Positions 25,613 to 33,850 of a DNA stretch of 64,000 nucleotides are shown here, in pieces. The stretch covers positions 248,001 to 312,000 of the forward strand of contig JAIUOC010000001.1 of NCBI GenBank assembly GCA_020161265.1, given 5' to 3'. Numbering within the stretch: the stretch's first letter is position 1; the number at the start of each line of letters is the position of its first letter. The DNA comes from Chloroflexota bacterium (GTDB taxonomy: Bacteria; Chloroflexota; Chloroflexia; Chloroflexales; Herpetosiphonaceae). A program made the translations under genes and the position numbers. Under the pieces are notes generated by a model. It was not told where the DNA came from. It did not search any database and saw only the letters and a program-made list of their open reading frames with translations.

Positions 25613-25652
25613 AAACCATCGCTAACCTTACCCGTTGGCGATGGTTTTTTGT
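25613..25652 (+). terminator. Riboswitch-controlled intrinsic terminator
   Basis: A 14-bp stem (25613-25626 with 25634-25647, one G-T pair, 7-nt loop) is followed by TTT. Its left arm begins just after the riboswitch closing stem, the expected position for an expression platform that terminates when TPP is bound. Confidence 0.85.
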
Positions 25653-25692
25653 TGCTCAACGCCTACCGCACGCCCGTGTGGAGGTGCTTTTT

Positions 25693-27003
25693 ATGCAGGA
25701 ATCGCCTGATTCTGTGCTTGATCCGGTTGCCAAGGATCAACGTTCGTTTGGGTTCCACGATTGTTTTGCCTTATGGTCGAGCCTTGGGGTGGGCTTGCTA
25801 GTGCTGAGCGCCGGAGCCTTGTTGGTGCCAAGCCTGAGTTTTGGCATGGCCTGTTTGGCGATCGTGCTTGGCTCGGCGGTTGGTGCTGCGCTATTGGCCT
25901 TGGTCGGCGTGATTGGCAGCGATACGGGCTTGCCAACCATGGCCTTGTTGCGCCCAGCCTTGGGCATTCGCGGTGCGATTGCGCCTACGATCGCCAATCT
26001 CATCCAATTAATCGGCTGGGGTGCCTTTGAAATTATTGTGATGAGCGAAGCGACTGATGCGATTGCCCGTAGCGCTGGGCTTGATCTACCCGCCAGCATT
26101 TGGACGGTGCTTTGGGGCGTGCTGGTGACGGCTATGGCCTGGGGTGGGCCACTGACAATTGTGCGGCGGTTTTTGCGCACCTGGGGCATTTGGTTGGTTA
26201 CTGGTTCGGCGCTTTGGCTGAGCTACCAAGCCTTTCAATTAACCAGTTTGGCTGAGTTATTTGCCCATCAAGCAACTGGCGAGTTGGGTTTTGGCACAGC
26301 ACTCGATCTGGTGATTGCGATGCAACTTTCGTGGTTGCCATTGATTGCCGACTACACTCGCTACTCCAAGGGTGCGCGGTCAACCTTTTGGGGCAGTGGT
26401 TTGGGCAATTTCGCGGCAAATGTTTGGTTTTATGGCTTGGGCGTGGTTTTCACCCTAAGTTTGGTGGGCCAACAAGTGCTGCCCACAATTTTGGGCGCGG
26501 CTGGGGGAGCCTTGGCTCTAAGCCTAATTTTGGTCGATGAATCGGATAATGCCTTTGCTGATATTTATTCGGCGGCAGTTTCGGCGGGTCATTTGAGTAG
26601 CCGCATTAGCCTCAAAATGCTGGCTTTAGCCTTTGGCTTAATTTGTACTGGTGTGGCCTTGGTTGTGCCAATGGCGCGGTATGAAGGCTTTTTATTGTTG
26701 CTTGGCTCAATTTTCGCACCGCTGTTTGGGATTGTGCTGGTCGATCATTTTGGGTTGCGCCAGCGCCAACTTGACGTAATCGAACTAGATCGTGTCAATG
26801 GGCGATATTGGTATCAGGCTGGCCTGAATTGGCGCGGTTTAGTGGCTTGGATTCTGGGAATTGGCCTGTTTCATGGCTTGAATGCTTGGTATCCGACCTT
26901 TGGCGCAACGATTCCAAGCCTTGTGAGCGCTGGATTGATCTATTGGGGGTTAGGCAAAATTGGTTTGTTTACCAAGCAATCGGCCTTGCAACGTGCGGCC
27001 TAA
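25693..27003 (+). CDS. cytX: NCS1-family permease, probable hydroxymethylpyrimidine transporter CytX
   Basis: 436 residues; ATG 25693 is preceded by GGAGGTG, so the upstream in-frame GTG at 25678 is not needed. About 12 hydrophobic helices, with the NCS1 features GSDTGLPTMALLRPALGIRG and NLIQLIGWGAFEIIVM near the N-terminus and PLIADYTRYSKGARSTFWGSGLG in the middle. The family imports cytosine-like bases; behind a TPP riboswitch and in front of thiM-thiE the likely cargo is the thiamine pyrimidine moiety (HMP). It is the first gene of the operon. Confidence 0.85.
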   Translation: MQESPDSVLDPVAKDQRSFGFHDCFALWSSLGVGLLVLSAGALLVPSLSFGMACLAIVLGSAVGAALLALVGVIGSDTGLPTMALLRPALGIRGAIAPTIANLIQLIGWGAFEIIVMSEATDAIARSAGLDLPASIWTVLWGVLVTAMAWGGPLTIVRRFLRTWGIWLVTGSALWLSYQAFQLTSLAELFAHQATGELGFGTALDLVIAMQLSWLPLIADYTRYSKGARSTFWGSGLGNFAANVWFYGLGVVFTLSLVGQQVLPTILGAAGGALALSLILVDESDNAFADIYSAAVSAGHLSSRISLKMLALAFGLICTGVALVVPMARYEGFLLLLGSIFAPLFGIVLVDHFGLRQRQLDVIELDRVNGRYWYQAGLNWRGLVAWILGIGLFHGLNAWYPTFGATIPSLVSAGLIYWGLGKIGLFTKQSALQRAA

Positions 27004-27004
27004 A

Positions 27005-27817
27005 TTGTTGACACCAAGCAGCATTGCTGATTGTTGGCATTCATTACGTCAGCAACGCCCATTGGTGCATGCTGTGCCAAATTTGGTGACGGCCAATGAT
27101 TTGGCCAATGCCTTGCTGGCGGTTGGTGCTGCGCCAATTATGGCGATCGAGCCAGCCGAATTTAGCCAGTTGCACAATCGTGCCCTTGTTTTGAGCATGG
27201 GCACGCCAACGATCGACCGAATGCAACTACTTGCCCAAGCTGGACGGGCTGCCCAAGCCAAAAATCTGCCAATTGTGCTTGATCCGGTTGGGGTTGGCGC
27301 GACCGCTTGGCGCAAGCAAGCAGCCTTAGAATTAATTGCTACCGTTCATCCAACCATTTTGCGCTTGAATGTGGGCGAAGCTTTGGCCTTGCTCGATCAA
27401 ACAGGTGTGGCCCATGGCGTTGATGTCGGTCACGCTTGGCATGATCCTGTGCTGGTGGCAGGCCAATTGGCACGGCGCTATGGCTGTGTGGTTGGCCTAA
27501 CGGGCGTAATCGATGTGGTTAGTGATGGCATGAATTGGATTCAGCTTGAGCATGGGCATCAATGGCTGAGCCAAATTACTGGCGCTGGTTGCATTGTAAC
27601 CAGCCTGATTGGCGCACTCGCTGCGGTTACCAATGATGTCATGTTGGCGACTGTTAGCGCACTCGCTGGCTTCGGAATGGCGGCTGAAGTTGCGGCTATG
27701 CATGCGCTTGGCCCAGCCAGTTTTCGGGTGGCTCTGTTTGATCAGCTTGGGGCAATTGCTGAATTAATTGATAACCGTCGGCTTAACTATCGCATGGAGC
27801 AGCACGATGCAGATTGA
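27005..27817 (+). CDS. thiM: Hydroxyethylthiazole kinase
   Basis: About 270 residues (E. coli ThiM has 262). No ATG is near; TTG 27005 or TTG 27008, 2-5 bp after the cytX stop, is the most likely start, implying translational coupling. Diagnostic segments: RPLVHAVPNLVTANDLANALLAVGAAPIM, PIVLDPVGVGATAWRKQ, LRLNVGEALAL and the catalytic ITGAGC (Cys after TGAG). It phosphorylates the thiazole alcohol, giving the substrate for ThiE. The exact start codon is not certain. Confidence 0.9.
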   Translation: MLTPSSIADCWHSLRQQRPLVHAVPNLVTANDLANALLAVGAAPIMAIEPAEFSQLHNRALVLSMGTPTIDRMQLLAQAGRAAQAKNLPIVLDPVGVGATAWRKQAALELIATVHPTILRLNVGEALALLDQTGVAHGVDVGHAWHDPVLVAGQLARRYGCVVGLTGVIDVVSDGMNWIQLEHGHQWLSQITGAGCIVTSLIGALAAVTNDVMLATVSALAGFGMAAEVAAMHALGPASFRVALFDQLGAIAELIDNRRLNYRMEQHDAD

Positions 27818-28415
27818 TTGGCGTTTGTATGCAGTCTTGGATACCGTCACGCTTGGCTCGCGCGATCCTTTGGCCATGACTGCGGCGCTGCTGGCTGGCG
27901 GGATTGGGATATTACAACTTCGTGCCAAAAATTTGTCCGTGCGGCAAACTGCCCAACTGGCTCAAGCCATCCTGCCACTCACCAAGATTGCCCAAATTCC
28001 CTTAATTATCAACGACGATTTGGGCTTGGCCTTGGCGGTTGGGGCTGATGGCGTGCATTTGGGCGTTGATGATTTGCCCTTGGATTTGGCTCGTGCCAGT
28101 TTTAATGGCTTGATTGGCTACTCGCCTGAGGGGGTGTCCGATGCCCAACGGGCTGCAATATTGGGCGTTGATTATCTTGGGGTTGGGCCATTTGCTGCCA
28201 CCACTACCAAACTTGATGCTGGTGCGCCCTTAGGTCAGGCAGGCTTGCGGGCAATTGTTGAGGCCGTGGATTGCCCAGTGCTGGCGATTGGCGGAATTGC
28301 TCAACATAACGTTGCAGAAGTGCGAGCTTGCGGAGTGGCTGGTATTGTGGTGGTTTCGGCCTTGTTGAATGCGACCAATTCAACCCAAGTATGTCGTGAA
28401 TTTCTCGCACATTAA
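27807..28415 (+). CDS. thiE: Thiamine-phosphate synthase
   Basis: 202 residues; ATG 27807 has GGAG 8 bp upstream and overlaps thiM by 11 bp. Family motifs: LQLRAKNLSVRQTAQLAQ, PLIINDDLGLALAVGADGVHLGVDDLPLDLAR, YLGVGPFAATTTK and PVLAIGGIAQHNVAEVRACGVAGIVVVSAL. It joins HMP-PP (from ThiD) and thiazole phosphate (from ThiM). The usual Ser/Asp phosphate contacts and DD pair are present, so the enzyme should be active. Confidence 0.93.
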   Translation: MQIDWRLYAVLDTVTLGSRDPLAMTAALLAGGIGILQLRAKNLSVRQTAQLAQAILPLTKIAQIPLIINDDLGLALAVGADGVHLGVDDLPLDLARASFNGLIGYSPEGVSDAQRAAILGVDYLGVGPFAATTTKLDAGAPLGQAGLRAIVEAVDCPVLAIGGIAQHNVAEVRACGVAGIVVVSALLNATNSTQVCREFLAH

Positions 28416-28426
28416 AGGAATGATAG

Positions 28427-28942
28427 ATGACCAGTTTAATTCAAAAACAGCGCCAATCAACGCGGCGCTTGGCCTATAGCATTGTCTTGGCAGCTTTGGG
28501 CTTAGCACTCTCGCCCATTAGCATCCCGACCGGAATTGCCAAAATCTCGCCAACCCAACATTTAATTAACGTGTTGGCGGCGGTGTTGGTCGGGCCATGG
28601 TGGGGCTTGGCGATAGCTTTTGTGATGGCGTTGGTGCGCAATTTGTTGGGTACTGGCACGCCCTTAGCCTTCCCTGGCAGCATGATCGGCGTGCTTTTGG
28701 CGGGCCTGCTGTATCAACGTTGGCGCAACGATTGGTTGGCAGTGCTCGGTGAGGTGGTTGGCACTGGCTTAATTGGCGCGACAGTGGCGGCGTTGTTGGT
28801 TGCCCCGTTGGCAATGGGCAAAAGCCCAGCCTTGATTGCCATGCTCACACCATTTGCAATTTCAGCCTTGGTTGGGGCGTTGTTGGCCTTGGCCAGTCTT
28901 GGATTATTACGCAAAGCCCGTTTGTTGCCCGCCGATGAGTGA
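28427..28942 (+). CDS. thiW: ThiW-like S component of an ECF transporter
   Basis: 171 residues, four to five hydrophobic helices. The pattern ALSPISIPTGIAKISPTQHLINVLAAVLVGPWWGLAIAFVMALVRNLLGTGTPLAFPGSMIG is characteristic of ThiW, the S component linked to thiazole uptake. The next two genes supply ATPase and EcfT, so this is a dedicated ECF system. It overlaps the ATPase gene by 8 bp. Confidence 0.88.
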   Translation: MTSLIQKQRQSTRRLAYSIVLAALGLALSPISIPTGIAKISPTQHLINVLAAVLVGPWWGLAIAFVMALVRNLLGTGTPLAFPGSMIGVLLAGLLYQRWRNDWLAVLGEVVGTGLIGATVAALLVAPLAMGKSPALIAMLTPFAISALVGALLALASLGLLRKARLLPADE

Positions 28943-30284
28943 GCTTGTTGTCGTTGAGAATTATCGTTTTCGCTATGCCCAAGCGCAAGCTGAGCTTGGG
29001 CCGTGGTCGTTTGGCTTGGGGCGGGGTGAATGTGTGTTGTTGCTGGGAGCCAATGGCGCTGGTAAATCGACGGTTTGCCGCATGCTCAATGGCCTAATTC
29101 CCTATCGCTATGCTGGCCAACAAACTGGCTCGGTCAGAATTGCGGGTCATGCGACTGAGCAACTTAATTCGCCAATGTGGAGCCAATTGGTTGGCAGCTT
29201 GAGTCAGCGACCTGCCAACCAAATTTTGGGCCACACGGTTGCGCGTGATCTGGCTTGGAGTTGGGCGCAACAAGGCTTGCCGCGCCCAACGATCGCTGCC
29301 AAGGTCAGCGAGTTGGCGGAACGTTTTGGGTTGCTTGAGCTGCTGCAACGCCAACCGCAAAGCCTTTCTGGCGGCGAAATTCAGCGTTTAGCACTTGCCA
29401 ATTTGTTGGCTCGTAACCCAATTTTGGTGGTGCTTGATGAGCCATGTGCTGCGTTGGATGCGACGGGCGTGCAGTTGGTGCGCCAGCTGATTCAGCAATT
29501 GCAGCAGCAAGGCACAAGCGTCGTGATTGCCGAGCAACGCCCGCAATTGCTGAGCGATTTGGCAACCCGCGCTTTGAGCTTTGAAAAGGGCCAATTAGTC
29601 TACGATGGGCCTGTCGCTGAGATTGTACAAGACGAAGAATGGTCTGTTATACAAAGTAAATCAAGCGTTGAGCCGATGCTGACCTGGCATCAACTTAGCT
29701 ACAAGCGCAACCAAAGCCCAATTTTAGCCAACTTTAGCGAGCAGCTTGATTGTACCCGGGTTGGTTTGGTTGGGCCGAACGGTAGCGGCAAAACCAGCCT
29801 CTTGCAATTAACCAGCGGTGTGCTGCGCCCCCAAACTGGCTGGATCTGCTATCAACAGAACTCAATTACGCAACAACGGGCTGATCAACGGGCTAGCTAT
29901 CTTGCGAGCCTGCCACAAGATCTGCGTAGCTTTTTCTATCGGCCAACGGTGGCAGAAGAACTCACCTGTGCTGATCCAACGTGGCGGGATCAGTTGATCG
30001 AGCGTTTTGGCTTGGCTGAATTATTGGCGCGTTCGCCGTTTCAGTTGAGTGGCGGCGAGCAACGGCGGGTTGCTTTAGCCTGTGCACTGTTGAACAAACC
30101 GCGCGTGCTGCTGCTCGATGAGCCAACCGCAGGCTTGGATTACGCAGGCCGCTGGCAATTGTGTGAGCTTTTACAAAGCTTGGCTCAACAGGTGTCAGCT
30201 TTGATTAGCAGCCATGATATAGCTTGGCTAGCCAGCTTAACATCGCGTTGGTTGCATTTGCCTCAGGCAACGGCTAGCCCATGA
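28935..30284 (+). CDS. Fused ECF transporter ATPase (two ABC domains)
   Basis: 449 residues from ATG 28935. Two ABC cassettes are fused: domain 1 has Walker A GANGAGKST, signature LSGGEIQRLALANLLARNP and Walker B ILVVLDEP; domain 2 has GPNGSGKTS, LSGGEQRRVALACALLNKP and VLLLDEPTAGLD, with H-loop SHDIAW. This matches EcfA1-EcfA2 in one chain. It energises the ThiW/EcfT transporter. It overlaps ecfT by 4 bp. Confidence 0.92.
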   Translation: MSELVVVENYRFRYAQAQAELGPWSFGLGRGECVLLLGANGAGKSTVCRMLNGLIPYRYAGQQTGSVRIAGHATEQLNSPMWSQLVGSLSQRPANQILGHTVARDLAWSWAQQGLPRPTIAAKVSELAERFGLLELLQRQPQSLSGGEIQRLALANLLARNPILVVLDEPCAALDATGVQLVRQLIQQLQQQGTSVVIAEQRPQLLSDLATRALSFEKGQLVYDGPVAEIVQDEEWSVIQSKSSVEPMLTWHQLSYKRNQSPILANFSEQLDCTRVGLVGPNGSGKTSLLQLTSGVLRPQTGWICYQQNSITQQRADQRASYLASLPQDLRSFFYRPTVAEELTCADPTWRDQLIERFGLAELLARSPFQLSGGEQRRVALACALLNKPRVLLLDEPTAGLDYAGRWQLCELLQSLAQQVSALISSHDIAWLASLTSRWLHLPQATASP

Positions 30285-30949
30285 ATGAGCCATTTCCAAC
30301 AGCTCAGTTTTGGCATCCACTGGCATGCTTGGCCTTGGTTGCCGCGCTTGGTCATAGTTTGCTTTGGCTTGATGCTTGGTGGCAGCAATTATTGGCGCTG
30401 AGCTTGATCTATGGCTGGCTTGGGTGGCGCATTCGCGCGGCAATTTGGCCGCATGTCGGGCTGATGCTGATTAGTTGTGGCTTGCTTGGGCTGAGTTTAG
30501 GCCTGAGCAGCACATGGTTGATTGCGCTCCAAGCAAGCCTGCGGCTGGCATGCTTGGGGATTGTTGGTTTATGCCTATTTGTATTGGTCGAGCCAAGCGC
30601 CTTGATCGACAGCCTATACCAACTTGGCTTGCCATTAAATCTGGTGCGTTTGCTCGAAGGTAGCTTGAGTACACTGCCCGCGATGCAGCGAATTGTTCAA
30701 CAAACGCGAGCCAGCTTGGCCAGCCGAGGTATACGCACTGATCGCTGGTATCTGTTGTGGAATGGGCGTTGGCTGGTTTTGCCGATTCTAGCCCAAGCCT
30801 TGCAGCATGCCGATGATTTGGCCGAAGCCTTGCATACCCGTGGCCTGAGCGACCAACGCCCAACGATGTTGCAAGCATACCCGTGGCGTTGGCGGGATTG
30901 GAGTTTACTTGTGATTAGTGGTCTCAGTTTGCTGATTTGGTTCTATTGA
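30281..30949 (+). CDS. ecfT: ECF transporter transmembrane component EcfT
   Basis: 222 residues with four to five hydrophobic helices. The two coupling-helix motifs that contact the ATPases are recognisable as ASLASRGIRT and EALHTRGLSDQ (the [AS]RG pattern). It links the fused ATPase to the S component. Overlaps the ATPase gene by 4 bp, so equal expression is expected. Confidence 0.85.
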   Translation: MNEPFPTAQFWHPLACLALVAALGHSLLWLDAWWQQLLALSLIYGWLGWRIRAAIWPHVGLMLISCGLLGLSLGLSSTWLIALQASLRLACLGIVGLCLFVLVEPSALIDSLYQLGLPLNLVRLLEGSLSTLPAMQRIVQQTRASLASRGIRTDRWYLLWNGRWLVLPILAQALQHADDLAEALHTRGLSDQRPTMLQAYPWRWRDWSLLVISGLSLLIWFY

Positions 30950-30961
30950 TAAGGAACAATC

Positions 30962-31582
30962 ATGGATTATGCGGCGAATTTTTGGCAAGCAAATCGTTTA
31001 TTAGCCCAAGCTTGTTTGCAGCACCCGTTTGTGCAGGGGCTGGCAACTGGTCAGCTGAGTGTCGAACGCTTTGCTGATTATATTGGGCAAGATAGCTTTT
31101 TTCTACAAAGTTTTGCGCGGGCGTATAGTTTGGCAGCGGCCAAAGCGCCAAATTGGACGAGCGTGTGCATCTTTCATCAGCTGGCTGGCAGCGTGATCCA
31201 AGAGTTACAACTGCATCAAGCCTTTGCCGCCGATTGGCAGGTTGATTTAAGCGTGGTGCAGCCCAACCCAGCGACCCAGCGCTACACCGATTTTTTGCAA
31301 CTGACGGCGTGGTCGAGCGATTTGGGCACATTGGCGGCAGCGATGGCTCCCTGCATGCGCTTGTATGCCTACCTTGGACAGAATCTAGTGAATACCCAAG
31401 CCGCTAGCCACCGCTATAGCGCTTGGATTGAAACCTATAGCAGCAACGAATTTGAAGCCTTGGCAACGCAATTGGAGCAACTGGTCAATCAACATAGCTA
31501 CAATCTAGCCAGTGCCGCTCAAGCCTATCGCTATGCTATGCAATGTGAATACGATTTTTTTGAAGCAGTGTGGAGCAACTAA
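30962..31582 (+). CDS. tenA: TenA-family thiaminase II / aminopyrimidine aminohydrolase
   Basis: 206 residues; AAGGAA SD 5 bp upstream. All-helical TenA pattern: HPFVQGLATGQLSVERFADYIGQDSFFLQSFARAYSLA, then MAPCMRLYAYLGQ with the catalytic Cys and CEYDFFEAVW at the C-terminus (the conserved Glu region). It releases HMP from degraded thiamine or aminopyrimidines, feeding ThiD. The next start codon follows its stop directly. Confidence 0.9.
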   Translation: MDYAANFWQANRLLAQACLQHPFVQGLATGQLSVERFADYIGQDSFFLQSFARAYSLAAAKAPNWTSVCIFHQLAGSVIQELQLHQAFAADWQVDLSVVQPNPATQRYTDFLQLTAWSSDLGTLAAAMAPCMRLYAYLGQNLVNTQAASHRYSAWIETYSSNEFEALATQLEQLVNQHSYNLASAAQAYRYAMQCEYDFFEAVWSN

Positions 31583-32377
31583 ATGCGAGCAAAAGCATTA
31601 ACCATCGCTGGCTCCGATTCGGGTGGTGGCGCGGGCATTCAGGCCGATCTCAAAACCTTTCATACCTATCAAGTCTATGGTAGCAGCGTTATTACGGCGA
31701 TCACTGCTCAAAATACACTTGGGGTTCAAGCCTTTGAATTAGTTAGCCCAAGCTTGATCGAACGCCAAATCGTGGCGGTGTTGGCGGATATTGGGGCCGA
31801 TGCGATTAAAACAGGCATGCTTGGCAATGCTGCAATCATTGAAACGGTCGCGAATAGCCTGCGCCAATATCCTGTGGCGTTGGTGGTTGATCCGGTGATG
31901 GTTGCCAAGAGTGGCGATCGCTTATTGGTTGAGGATGCGGTGCAGGCTTTACGTGAGCATTTAGTGCCAATCTCCAGCCTAATTACACCCAATTTGCCCG
32001 AAGCCAGCGTTTTGCTGGGCCGCGAAATTGATGATGAACGTGCCATGTATGCAGCCTTGGATGATTTGCTGAAGCTTGGATCCAAGGCAGTTTTGCTCAA
32101 AGGTGGGCATCTTAAAGGCCAGCCACTGGATTTATTTGCCGATGGTCAACAGGTGCTCGAACTGCGCTCAGAGCGAATCGATACCCTCAACACCCACGGC
32201 ACTGGCTGCACCTATGCGGCGGCGATCACGGCATTGTTGGCGCGAGGCGAAGATTTGGTGAGTGCGGTTTGCCAAGCGCATGCATTTTTATACGAGGCGA
32301 TTGCGAGTGCTGAATCGATTGGGGCTGGTCATAGTCCGGTTAATCATTGGGCTTGGCTGAAAGAGCGAACTGTTTAA
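31583..32377 (+). CDS. thiD: Hydroxymethylpyrimidine/phosphomethylpyrimidine kinase
   Basis: 264 residues, ATG 31583 touching the tenA stop. Motifs: LTIAGSDSGGGAGIQADLKTF, VVDPVMVAKSGDRLL, ITPNLPEASVLLGREI, VLLKGGHL and NTHGTGCTYAAAITALLARG with the catalytic Cys. It phosphorylates HMP twice to HMP-PP for ThiE. Its last codons (cga act gtt taa) form part of a direct repeat whose second copy lies 4.5 kb away at 36875. Confidence 0.95.
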   Translation: MRAKALTIAGSDSGGGAGIQADLKTFHTYQVYGSSVITAITAQNTLGVQAFELVSPSLIERQIVAVLADIGADAIKTGMLGNAAIIETVANSLRQYPVALVVDPVMVAKSGDRLLVEDAVQALREHLVPISSLITPNLPEASVLLGREIDDERAMYAALDDLLKLGSKAVLLKGGHLKGQPLDLFADGQQVLELRSERIDTLNTHGTGCTYAAAITALLARGEDLVSAVCQAHAFLYEAIASAESIGAGHSPVNHWAWLKERTV

Positions 32378-32390
32378 ACGCAATTAGCTA
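32366..32390. repeat. Left copy of a 25/26-bp direct repeat bounding an island
   Basis: CGAACTGTTTAA then A/C then CGCAATTA, one optional A, and GCTA: 24 of 26 aligned positions are identical to 36875-36900, with one substitution and one indel. It spans the stop codon of thiD. It brackets the minus-strand peptidase/Sel1/DUF2589 module, as an attachment-site or insertion duplication would. Confidence 0.6.
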
Positions 32391-32938
32391 AAAAGCTGCC
32401 TAGCTTGGTTTTGATCTTGGCAGCCTACGCCAAGCCACTTTACCTCGCAACGGCGACGGGTACGACTGCCAACAACAAAAATATCACTCTGTTTATTTGG
32501 GCTGCCCATGTTAATTTTAATCAACAATTGGTTATGCTGTTGATCGCGGCCATACAGATGGTTACCTTCGTAGCCAATTGCATAGATCACATGGTTGCCT
32601 TGATGATCAGGATCAGGCGTATCGTCGTCTAAGAGATTATACCAATGGATACCAATGCATAAGGGGATGGTGTTGTTAATCGCAGTTCGCATAATGTTTG
32701 TCCATTCGCCCCGATAGGCTAATGCCCAACTGCGAGGGTATAGTCCCAACTTACGAAACGTCGTATCCGAAGTTCCACCTAACCGTGGCCCAACTCGAAT
32801 CCTGATTGTATTAAGCTCAGCTGTTACCAGATTCGTCAGGTTATAGGCAGCGACAGGCGCAACCACAAAGCAATCTCGGCTTGAGCCTTGCCTTAAGCTA
32901 GAGCGAGTTGCGCCTTGTGAACCGTTGTAGTAAGGCAT
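32384..32938 (-). CDS. Papain/C39-like cysteine peptidase, putative
   Basis: 184 residues; AGGGG 6 bp before ATG 32938. A Cys in SSRDCFVVAPVAAYNLTNL (Cys 23) is followed about 93 residues later by GNHVIYAIGYEGNHLYG (His 116), the Cys-then-His order and context of papain-fold peptidases (compare Q..C...A and GHxVxVxGY). The C-terminus is strand-rich (LLIKINMG) and very basic at the end (RTRRRCE). No signal peptide. The gene lies 34 bp after a second papain-like peptidase on the same strand. Catalysis is inferred from motifs only. Confidence 0.55.
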   Translation of the reverse strand: MPYYNGSQGATRSSLRQGSSRDCFVVAPVAAYNLTNLVTAELNTIRIRVGPRLGGTSDTTFRKLGLYPRSWALAYRGEWTNIMRTAINNTIPLCIGIHWYNLLDDDTPDPDHQGNHVIYAIGYEGNHLYGRDQQHNQLLIKINMGSPNKQSDIFVVGSRTRRRCEVKWLGVGCQDQNQARQLFS

Positions 32939-32972
32939 AAACGCCCCTTTTTTGCCTGAAAGCGAAGTAATT

Positions 32973-33764
32973 TCAACTAACGACGATCAACATATTAAGT
33001 TCGGTGCCTCTATCTGTTCGGAGGTTGAATAATGTCGGTGTTTGTGATCGGCCTTGTCTAGCTGGAACCTGTCTGGGAGGTAGTTGCGTTCTAGCTGGTG
33101 CTTGAGACCGACCACGAGGTGCAGGTTGTATTCGCGTAGCGACTGGTGCTTGAGACCGACCACGAGTTGTAGGTTGTATTCGCGTAGCGACTGGTGCTTG
33201 AGAACGGCCACGAGGTACAGGTTGTGCGCTTAACTGATCATTAATTGGTTGCAATCGTGCTATCCCTCGACTTCCAGTTTGCTGATTATAAAACTCGATG
33301 CATTTCTTCCCATTACTATCCCGAGAAACCTGCCCTACCATTGCATGACCTGTTCCGACTCCAACGATTTTATCAACTTGTACATAATCACCAATATTGA
33401 GTTCCCCAAAACGATCTTGACAGGTTGAAGGAACTAACATGATTTTTCTAAATTGGATATTCCTCAAGCCAAGAATATTACACATTGTTTGGAGTTGGCT
33501 TGGCCGATTGGATACCATTACGGTCGTTTTAGGCCCAATTTGCCACCCTTGATTGTTCTGCAACACATCCATAATAACGCGTTGCCATTCAGGCCCATAA
33601 ACATCATCCCCTTGAATAGCTGGAATAGGTTGATTATTGAGTAGACGAGTGATCACCTGCTGATTAATGACTCCTTTTTGGCGTAGGATATCTAACATGG
33701 AAAGCCACCAACATTGATTTGTCCCGCCATGTTGGGTGACAGGTTGATTTAGTTCGTAGGGCAT
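32973..33764 (-). CDS. Papain-like cysteine peptidase (C70-like) with repetitive basic C-terminus
   Basis: 263 residues from ATG 33764 (GAGG 7 bp upstream); the ATG at 33806 lacks an SD. Catalytic context TNQCWWLSMLDILR (Cys 18) and VGTGHAMVGQV (His 140) fit the papain-like C70 group, which includes secreted effectors. Residues about 175-240 are low-complexity and basic, with a 16-residue unit (RGRSQAPVATRIQP plus two) repeated about three times. Such a tail may bind nucleic acid or polyanions or act as a linker. Its partner is the downstream peptidase; together with Sel1 and DUF2589 genes it forms a module of unknown role. Confidence 0.65.
   Translation of the reverse strand: MPYELNQPVTQHGGTNQCWWLSMLDILRQKGVINQQVITRLLNNQPIPAIQGDDVYGPEWQRVIMDVLQNNQGWQIGPKTTVMVSNRPSQLQTMCNILGLRNIQFRKIMLVPSTCQDRFGELNIGDYVQVDKIVGVGTGHAMVGQVSRDSNGKKCIEFYNQQTGSRGIARLQPINDQLSAQPVPRGRSQAPVATRIQPTTRGRSQAPVATRIQPAPRGRSQAPARTQLPPRQVPARQGRSQTPTLFNLRTDRGTELNMLIVVS
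33095..33226 (-). repeat. 48-bp tandem repeat within the peptidase gene
   Basis: Units start at 33095, 33143 and 33191 (48-bp period; the third is partial and more divergent). Each encodes RGRSQAPVATRIQP-type residues in frame, so the repeat expands or shrinks without shifting the reading frame. Confidence 0.85.
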
Positions 33765-33850
33765 CGTAACCTCGCTTAATTGAGCTAGTTCACAACAATC
33801 GAGCACAATTTACTGAAATTATGCTCGATTGTTGCAATCGAATCCTACAT

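Noticed and set aside
33095..33226. CRISPR-like tandem repeat
   Set aside because: 48-bp units are directly adjacent, without spacers, and encode in-frame residues of the peptidase.
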